NCBI RefSeq assembly: GCF_000173775.1
Contig: NZ_ACCD01000031.1
Span: 1 to 48,591 of the forward strand
Reading direction: 5' to 3'
Origin: Yersinia rohdei ATCC 43380
GTDB lineage: Bacteria; Pseudomonadota; Gammaproteobacteria; Enterobacterales; Enterobacteriaceae
Length of the DNA: 48,591 bases
Under the pieces are notes generated by a model that saw only the letters and a program-made list of their open reading frames with translations, ran no database searches and was not told where the DNA came from. This document shows, piece after piece, positions 43,139 to 48,591 of this stretch. Every line of letters begins with the position of its first letter. Position 1 is the stretch's first letter. Both the position numbers and the translations under genes were made by a program.

Positions 43139-45517
43139 TTAATGACATACCGCATCGGCGACTTCATACAATGTCTCTGGATCAAACTTCTCTGGCACGC
43201 TATATCCGGCAACACATTCCATTTGGTTCGTCGCCTTTACTCGTAAAACTTTGCCAATAGCATTATTTTCTAGCATAAAATTACCCTCGCCAATAATGGT
43301 GCCCAAAAAATCTCCCTGGTCATTGAGCACATTCGCCCCTACAGGCATAGGGTTACCTTTGCTATCACGGATACTCAATAACAACTGGCGAACTTCTGTC
43401 GCCTCAAAATTACGGGTCGCGACTGTGCCTCGCATCATCATTAGGTCGGCACTGGTACTGTTAAGACGAACATTAAGGGGTAATGTTTTGGTACTTATTT
43501 GAGCTTTTGATGCCGTATAAGGGATCACTGATGGCAGCAAGGCCGTTCCTGAATAATCAGTGATAGCCATTCCGCTGCCCGGCGACGACACGCGTAAACT
43601 GGACTGACTTGGTACATTCAAGACCGCGAAGGTATCACCAATAGATGATGAAGACGTCGCAAAAGTATTATTAGCATAAGCCATAGATCCACTCGTCGAA
43701 AAATAGGCCGACTGACTATTATTGCTGGCCCGAGAAATACCACCAGACAGTTGCGAATACGCGGTTTTCATATTTAACGCGCCATTAACTCGCCGCTGAC
43801 TGTCACTTCCCGTAATCCCCACAGAATAACCCTTATTATCGCCCCACGTTCCTTGGTAGGTACTGCCTAATGTCGTATTACCATTAATGCGCTGCATACG
43901 CCCGGTGAGCGCCCCTTGTCCTAATGGCATACTTATTCCAAAGTAGACAGAATTTTGCCCCTGTGACGTTGACTGTAAACTTAATGTGGTTGTCACTCGA
44001 CCAAATTGTTCACTCACGGAGACAGCATGAGAGACGCTACTCTCAGTTTGATAATAAATATTATTAGATAAAGAATAGGAAAATGCGCCCCAGCGGGGAT
44101 GTGCCCAAGTCACCGCTGCGGATGTAGAATTTTTTAGCTTACCGTATAGCTGGTCATCCAGATTATTTCCCGCGCTCAGGGCATTATCTGGTGACCAGTA
44201 ATTGACGGAGTCATACACAGTAGATAGCGACGCACTCAAATTGCCGTTAATAGCGACTTGATTCTGTAAAGCAAGCTGATATCCCTGCCCGGTATCTTTT
44301 GTGTTGGTATAACGTGCTGATGCCGAAATCCAGGCATTATCGAAGCCGCTATACAGATTTTGTAGACTAAAGTTTTGGTAATCAGTAGAAAGTAGCCCCG
44401 CGGTGGTCATGCGGAATGTATTAGTCGGATCGAAAGATACCTCCCCCGTCGCCAATAGCGGTGACTTACTCTCACTGTCATTTAGATTATCGCGGTAACG
44501 CCCCAATGCCAGTTGGTATGTGGTCGCATGCTGCCCAAAATTAGGGTCCAATGTATTAGATACGGTAAAATGTTGTTGGGTACCGTCTTCTTCAATCACA
44601 TTAACATCAGTGGGAACCCCACTGGAGAAGTTACTAATATTCGATAACGAAAAAGGCCCTGGTGCAACCACCGTCCGGTAAATAACGCGCCCACGCTGAC
44701 TCACTTCAACCGTCGCATTCGTGCTGGCAATCCCTTCAATGGGCACAACCAATTGCATATTATTTAGCTGGGCATTATCAGAATATAATTGCGCCCCCAC
44801 CATAGGCAGACCAGAATAGGTATCAGCCCTAAGTCCGAATTCACCTAATTGCACGACTGACTTTAAAGATTCAACCGCACGCAAGGCGTAAGTCTCTTGG
44901 TTATCATAATGGCTTACCCCTTGGTTATATATATATGAACCACGGTTTCGTAATACCCAGTTAAAAATATTAATACCGGGTTCGAACTGTCCTTGAAATA
45001 AATTCAAATTATCGTTTTTGCTTTCGACACGCTGACCAAATAAATTATAATTAAGCAGCAACGCATGACCACCACGTTCGTAATCACTGTTTTCCACTTC
45101 AGGGTCAAACGCCTCTTGTGGTAATTTCATCTCGACCAGGAATTTCCCTGGAAATAGCGTTACAACCCCACCGGGCCATAAAGTTTCAATGTTTTCACAA
45201 TGGTCACCACTCTCGTTATGACGTAACTGCAATTTAATCAACAGTTGGCGGTCTACACATAACTGCCCCTGACTGTCGAAGGTGGCTTCAACCTTGTAAG
45301 TTTTATTCGCATTGATAATAACAGTGACATTATGTTGCCCAGGTAAGAATTTATCCTGTCCTTTGAAAAAATCAGCTAATTCTGCCGAGAAGCCTAAACC
45401 TTCCAGTGTTTTTGTATCAAACTGGGCTGCGCCCTCTTTTGTGGCAGAAAAAGCTGTCACAGAAAAAAAAGAATAAAATAGAACTGTGAAAGAGAGCAAA
45501 TAACGGTAAATAAACAC
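43139..45517 (-). CDS. Fimbrial outer-membrane usher
   Basis: The 792-residue usher has a signal peptide (near FSA-TKE), an N-terminal periplasmic domain, a 24-strand barrel with the family segment RGSYIYNQGVSHYDNQETYA and a plug near VPIEGIASTNATVEV, and C-terminal domains ending with two cysteines (MECVAGYSVP and DAVCH). It assembles and exports the fimbrial subunits. It is slightly shorter than the 830-880 typical of classical ushers, in line with ushers of the DUF1120-associated type. It lies between the subunit genes and the chaperone gene. Confidence 0.93.
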   Translation of the reverse strand: MFIYRYLLSFTVLFYSFFSVTAFSATKEGAAQFDTKTLEGLGFSAELADFFKGQDKFLPGQHNVTVIINANKTYKVEATFDSQGQLCVDRQLLIKLQLRHNESGDHCENIETLWPGGVVTLFPGKFLVEMKLPQEAFDPEVENSDYERGGHALLLNYNLFGQRVESKNDNLNLFQGQFEPGINIFNWVLRNRGSYIYNQGVSHYDNQETYALRAVESLKSVVQLGEFGLRADTYSGLPMVGAQLYSDNAQLNNMQLVVPIEGIASTNATVEVSQRGRVIYRTVVAPGPFSLSNISNFSSGVPTDVNVIEEDGTQQHFTVSNTLDPNFGQHATTYQLALGRYRDNLNDSESKSPLLATGEVSFDPTNTFRMTTAGLLSTDYQNFSLQNLYSGFDNAWISASARYTNTKDTGQGYQLALQNQVAINGNLSASLSTVYDSVNYWSPDNALSAGNNLDDQLYGKLKNSTSAAVTWAHPRWGAFSYSLSNNIYYQTESSVSHAVSVSEQFGRVTTTLSLQSTSQGQNSVYFGISMPLGQGALTGRMQRINGNTTLGSTYQGTWGDNKGYSVGITGSDSQRRVNGALNMKTAYSQLSGGISRASNNSQSAYFSTSGSMAYANNTFATSSSSIGDTFAVLNVPSQSSLRVSSPGSGMAITDYSGTALLPSVIPYTASKAQISTKTLPLNVRLNSTSADLMMMRGTVATRNFEATEVRQLLLSIRDSKGNPMPVGANVLNDQGDFLGTIIGEGNFMLENNAIGKVLRVKATNQMECVAGYSVPEKFDPETLYEVADAVCH

Positions 45518-45562
45518 AGCTCCCCCAAATAAATAAAAATAATTATTTTAGTAATGTATTAA

Positions 45563-46198
45563 CTAAATACCAAATGAAAAGTTAATACTTGTCGAACCAT
45601 CAATATTGGCATCTTCCGTAATTGGACCATTCATCGTTGTAGTTCCCGCCAGTATTGGTGATATTGTAACGTCAAAATCAAACGATTTACCCGCAATGGC
45701 AGTCCTGGATTCGTCAGAGAAAACGATGAAACCCATGTTATTATACAAATTGCTACCAGTTCCTGTTCCTGACACAACAGTAGAATATATTAGTGTACTT
45801 TTACCATCTACGTGATGATTAGATGTCTTCGCGGTATAAAATCCAATTTTACCCGTTCCATTAATATTACCCAATCCATGATTTAAGGATGATGAGGTAT
45901 CACTGACAGAATCTAAACGGTTATCAGTACTCCGATAACGTAAATAAGTTGCTAAGTCACAATTGATCGTCCAGGTTTTTTTTATCGCAGGTAATTCTGT
46001 TGTGGCTGTCCCCGGCTTGACTAAAGATGAAGAGATCCTACCGAGGTCGTAAATACCATCATCAGGTGCAATGACTGTACAGCTTGAAATACCTACTGTT
46101 CCTTTAACTTTCAATTCCGAGGATGGCTGTTCCGCCTGTGCCCCGAGAGAAAACATTAACGAGGTAAAAATAGTTAATTTCAACAGATTCAATTTCAT
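45563..46198 (-). CDS. Fimbrial subunit 3 (DUF1120 type)
   Basis: This 211-residue protein has a signal peptide ending near AQA-EQP. It shares with the next two genes the pattern SSELKVKGTVGISSCTVIAP, DDGIYDLGRISSSLVKPGTA, TWTINCDLATYLRY and the ending SINFSFGI. The two cysteines (SSCT and INCD) would form the single subunit disulphide. It is more distant from the other two than they are from each other and might be a minor or tip subunit. The gene is 46 bp upstream of the usher gene. Confidence 0.8.
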   Translation of the reverse strand: MKLNLLKLTIFTSLMFSLGAQAEQPSSELKVKGTVGISSCTVIAPDDGIYDLGRISSSLVKPGTATTELPAIKKTWTINCDLATYLRYRSTDNRLDSVSDTSSSLNHGLGNINGTGKIGFYTAKTSNHHVDGKSTLIYSTVVSGTGTGSNLYNNMGFIVFSDESRTAIAGKSFDFDVTISPILAGTTTMNGPITEDANIDGSTSINFSFGI

Positions 46199-46247
46199 AA
46201 AAATGAATTCCTTTCAAATGAATTAATATTAATCCATAGAAATAAAA

Positions 46248-46267
46248 GGCAGAAATATAAATCTGCC
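46248..46267 (-). terminator. Hairpin between subunit genes 2 and 3
   Basis: On the minus strand GGCAGA and TCTGCC pair around an 8-base loop (GGCAGATTTATATTTCTGCC), then TTTTATT. It is 30-50 bases past the stop of subunit gene 2. It would dampen transcription into the third subunit, usher and chaperone. Confidence 0.7.
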
Positions 46268-46296
46268 CTTATCTTATAGTGCGGCGTCTGCGAAAC

Positions 46297-46935
46297 TTAG
46301 ATTCCGAAGGCGAAGTTCATGGTCAGAGAGCCATCAATCTTCACATCGTCAGTGATAGGGCCACCCATGTCTGTCGTACCCCCCAGAATCGGGCTTACTG
46401 TAATATCAGCCGTAAACACTTTGCCAGAGCTCTGGGTGTTAGCTGCAGATGCCCAACCAGTACGCCTACCGGTTATAAGGCCCGCTGTGGGGGCCGATGA
46501 AATTTCGTTTGTCGCTGTAGTGAACAGGTTAGAGGCTTTGCTGTCTACCGTAGCTTGCGTCATTTGCGCGGTGTAGTAACCAATTTTACCTGTGTTATTG
46601 ACATTCCCCAGACCAAAGGCGTTTGCTGTCGCAACACTTGAAGAAGCTGCACGGTTATCAACCGGCGTGAAGTTCAAATAGGTGCTAGCATCACAGTTAA
46701 CAGTCCAGGTTTTCGTCTGTCCAGTTAGAGCGGTCCTATCCGTGCCTGATTTCACTAAAGATGCAGACAGGCGACCAAAATCATAAACACCTTCATCAGG
46801 TGCAACGATGGTGCAGCTTGGCACAGTCAAGGTACCGATAACTTTTAATTCGGCAGTCGGGACTTCTGCATTGGCTACATTGCTACCAAAAATTACAGAC
46901 GATAATACCGTCAGACCGATGAGTTGCTTTTTCAT
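46297..46935 (-). CDS. Fimbrial subunit 2 (DUF1120 type)
   Basis: The start MKKQLIGL at 46935 is preferred because the paralogue shares exactly this N-terminus. The product is 212 residues with a signal peptide ending near ANA-EVP, then TAELKVIGTLTVPSCTIVAP, DEGVYDFGRLSASLVKSGTD, WTVNCDASTYLNFTPVDNRA and the ending TMNFAFGI. It is nearly the same as subunit 1 and is a tandem duplicate. A hairpin terminator follows it. Such proteins are probable major pilins of DUF1120-type fimbriae, an assignment based on pattern memory. Confidence 0.85.
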   Translation of the reverse strand: MKKQLIGLTVLSSVIFGSNVANAEVPTAELKVIGTLTVPSCTIVAPDEGVYDFGRLSASLVKSGTDRTALTGQTKTWTVNCDASTYLNFTPVDNRAASSSVATANAFGLGNVNNTGKIGYYTAQMTQATVDSKASNLFTTATNEISSAPTAGLITGRRTGWASAANTQSSGKVFTADITVSPILGGTTDMGGPITDDVKIDGSLTMNFAFGI

Positions 46936-47006
46936 AGCCAAAATATCCAAAATATAAATGCAGAGTTAGGTGATATCTAATCAACCCAATACAACGTTAG
47001 GAAAAA

Positions 47007-47026
47007 GGCAGAAATATAAATCTGCC
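47007..47026 (-). terminator. Hairpin between subunit genes 1 and 2
   Basis: The same GGCAGA/TCTGCC hairpin, here followed on the minus strand by TTTTTCC, lies 30-50 bases past the stop of subunit gene 1. It is exactly 759 bp from the copy after subunit gene 2. Confidence 0.75.
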
Positions 47027-47055
47027 CTTATCTTATAGTGTGGCGTCTGCAAAAC

Positions 47056-47694
47056 TTAGATTCCGAAGGCGAAGTTCATGGTCATAGAACCATCAATCTC
47101 TGCATCTTCAGTGATAGGGCCGCCCATGGTGGTGGTACCTGCCAGAATCGGGCTTACTGTAATATCAGCCGTAAACACTTTGCCAGTGCTTTGGGTGTTA
47201 GCTGCTGATGACCAGCCGGTACGCAGACCTGTTGTCAGCGCCGCTGTTGTAGTTGCAGTAAATGTGGATGTGGCAGAAGAGAACAGGTTAGAGGCTTTGC
47301 CATCTACCGTACCTTGTTTAATTACTGCGGTGTAGTAACCAATTTTACCTGTTTCATTAACATTCCCCAGGCCAAAGTTGGTTGTTGCTACAGAACTTGC
47401 AGAAGCCGCACGGTTATCAACCGGCGTGAAGTTCAAATAGGTGTCAGCATCACAGTTAACAGTCCAGGTTTTCGTTATTGCTGTTAGAGCGGTCAGAGCT
47501 GTGCCTGATTTCACTAAAGATGAAGACAGACGACCCAAATCATAAACACCTTCATCAGGTGCAACGATGGTACAGCTTGGCACAGTCAAGGTACCGATAA
47601 CTTTTAATTCCGCCGTCGGCGTTGCTGCATTGGCGACATTGCTACCAAAGAGTAAAGAAGACAATACCGTCAGGCCAATCAGTTGCTTTTTCAT
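47056..47694 (-). CDS. Fimbrial subunit 1 (DUF1120 type), first gene of operon
   Basis: The product from the ATG at 47694 (MKKQLIGLTVLSSLLFGSNV) is 212 residues with a signal peptide ending near ANA-ATP. The body has PSCTIVAPDEGVYDLGRL, WTVNCDADTYLNFTPVDNRA, a serine/threonine-rich variable centre (ATSTFTATTTAAL) and VSPILAGTTTMGGPITED before TMNFAFGI. An extended start at 47709 is possible but the paralogue favours 47694. As the promoter-proximal gene with a terminator behind it, it is likely to be the most abundant subunit. Confidence 0.85.
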   Translation of the reverse strand: MKKQLIGLTVLSSLLFGSNVANAATPTAELKVIGTLTVPSCTIVAPDEGVYDLGRLSSSLVKSGTALTALTAITKTWTVNCDADTYLNFTPVDNRAASASSVATTNFGLGNVNETGKIGYYTAVIKQGTVDGKASNLFSSATSTFTATTTAALTTGLRTGWSSAANTQSTGKVFTADITVSPILAGTTTMGGPITEDAEIDGSMTMNFAFGI

Positions 47695-47890
47695 GTATTC
47701 AGAATCCATATGTGAATTTAATATATTTTATAAAGTCAATCAGCAATCAGTAACAAACATGATCTAGATCAAGTTTTGCTGTGAAAATATTAAACAATAA
47801 TCACATGTGGAGAGATATAGCATGACAGACCAGTCGGTGTAGGAAATTTCTTGTTTTAAGGATTATCTGAATAAATCAGAATTTTAATAG
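47695..47890. promoter_or_regulatory. Promoter region of the fimbrial operon
   Basis: No gene is visible between the first subunit and the IS6 remnant. It contains the perfect 12-bp palindrome TGATCTAGATCA at 47760-47771, about 65 bp upstream of the subunit start, a possible regulator site. The sequence is AT-rich. Confidence 0.45.
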
Positions 47891-48070
47891 GCTTGTTGCA
47901 AAAATGGGGGCCTGTCGCTTTAGTAGAAAAGGGGGGCAAAATTAGCATTGCCTATTTCTTAAACTGCCAACCGGCGGAATTGTACGTAAACGCCTGGCGC
48001 AATATCAATGGTTGTGTCGCATTAAGGAATGGTTGGGTAATATGCTGTTTTTTTGTGATGTTGCCTGCCC
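47891..48070 (+). mobile_element. Left end of an IS6-family element
   Basis: The sequence GGCTTGTTGCAAA beginning at 47891 resembles the terminal inverted repeat of IS6-family elements (of the form GGxxCTGTTGCAAA) and is followed by the untranslated lead-in to the transposase at 48071. The matching right end is not recognised. Confidence 0.5.
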
Positions 48071-48445
48071 ATGTCTCTGATCCGAAACGCCTTCAGTCGC
48101 CTGCATTACCCCATCGATGTTATTGCACAGTGTGTCCACTGGTACCTGGCCTATGCCCTGAGCCTTCGTCATCTCGAAGAGATGATGGCTGAACGCGGTA
48201 TTGTCGTTGACCACTCCACGATACGTAAAGGGCCGCGTCAGCATCCCGACGGCGAAGGTTTATTTCCGGCGGAACAATTCTATCTGTTGGCTGCCGAAAA
48301 AACCGGCAGCGCCACTTTTGCTAACTTCTCTGCGCTAATGCGGCAGAGCCAGATCAGCTCCTTTTTGCTGTGCAATTCAACGCTGGCAAGCAGGCATCTC
48401 TGGCAATCCAGAAAACAAGGGGGGAATATTACTCAAAAAGCGTAA
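48071..48445 (+). pseudogene. IS6-family transposase with internal deletion
   Basis: The first 51 residues (MSLIRNAFSRLHYPIDVIAQ, CVHWYLAYALSLRHLEEMMA, ERGIVVDHSTI) are a normal IS6-family N-terminus. The frame then passes straight to RKGPRQHPDGEGLFPAEQFY-LLAA, which looks like the C-terminal end of the same protein (IRKGQ...LAA). The whole catalytic DDE centre, some 150 residues, is missing by an in-frame deletion near 48224. Beyond LLAA the reading frame enters unrelated sequence. The element cannot transpose by itself. Confidence 0.8.
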
Positions 48446-48591
48446 TCGAAAAGTTGCCCTGGCTGAAGCCCTGTCACCGCTTAAAAAATCAGGGCCCTGC
48501 TAAAACGGATCAAAAAACTGATTATGTTACTCTCCGTTCTGTATGGCACCGAAGCGTTAACCGTTCTTAAAGACAGTTTTGGCTTAGAAAG
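48363..48591 (+). pseudogene. Possible TetR-family regulator fragment, frameshifted, runs off the edge
   Basis: Two plus-strand frames join into a coherent helical stretch: ILLKKRNRKVALAEALSPLK, then after a one-base shift near 48495 ALLKRIKKLIMLLSVLYGTE and ALTVLKDSFGLE. The last part resembles the C-terminal helices of TetR-family regulators (LYGTEAL...KDxxGLD). The piece probably represents a host gene cut by the IS element. It continues beyond the window. The identification is tentative. Confidence 0.35.

Noticed and set aside
48005-48244. Minus-strand open frame of 79 codons
   Set aside because: It is antisense to the IS6-family transposase start.

Overview
The window looks like chromosomal DNA from an enterobacterium of the genus Yersinia, probably close to the Y. 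enterocolitica group. This is inferred from gene content: a type II secretion (T2SS) cluster resembling Yts1, a small membrane regulator pair of the PsaE/PsaF (MyfE/MyfF) type, a Zir-like inverse autotransporter cluster, and cbpA/cbpM. I could not run a search, so the species is not fixed. No rRNA, tRNA or CRISPR array was seen.

Layout. (1) 1-2.7 kb: a LysR regulator divergent from a periplasmic metallo-beta-lactamase-fold protein and a DsbA/FrnE-like thioredoxin-fold protein. (2) 2.7-15.8 kb: a very AT-rich block with a PsaE/PsaF-like regulator pair, a GspS pilotin, and on the minus strand a winged-helix regulator followed by gspC-D-E-F-G-I-J-K-L-M-O. gspH and gspN are absent and GspC is short. 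(3) 15.8-18.3 kb: a Tat-exported beta-carbonic anhydrase and the co-chaperone pair cbpA-cbpM. (4) 18.4-23.7 kb: a LacI regulator divergent from an ExuT-like transporter and a GH31 glycosidase, with two operator-like palindromes and a consensus CRP site between them. (5) 23.7-29.2 kb: a DUF2000 protein divergent from an Lrp-type regulator, a PAS-GGDEF diguanylate cyclase, and a DUF2157/DUF4401 plus GDYXXLXY membrane pair.

(6) 29.2-36.6 kb: a long untranslated leader, then an inverse autotransporter (LysM plus intimin/invasin barrel) followed on the same strand by three exported proteins and a lone receiver domain. The barrel protein and the first two exoproteins share a C-terminal domain. The third exoprotein instead ends in an invasin-tip-like module. 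This resembles the Salmonella ZirT/ZirS/ZirU pathway, in which an intimin-family barrel exports separate proteins. It is the most interesting system in the window.

(7) 36.9-42.4 kb: an NlpC/P60 peptidase, a decayed IS3-family orfA, a classical autotransporter with a strong terminator just before its start codon, a truncated Fic gene with a four-copy repeat motif upstream, and a phage-like remnant. (8) 42.4-47.7 kb: a minus-strand chaperone-usher operon with three subunit genes, two of them an exact 759-bp-period tandem duplication. (9) 47.9-48.6 kb: an IS6-family transposase with an internal in-frame deletion and a possible frameshifted TetR-family fragment running off the edge.

Overall the window mixes housekeeping metabolism with surface and secretion systems: a T2SS, a Zir-like type V system, a type Va autotransporter and chaperone-usher fimbriae. 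Mobile-element debris clusters in the last 11 kb.
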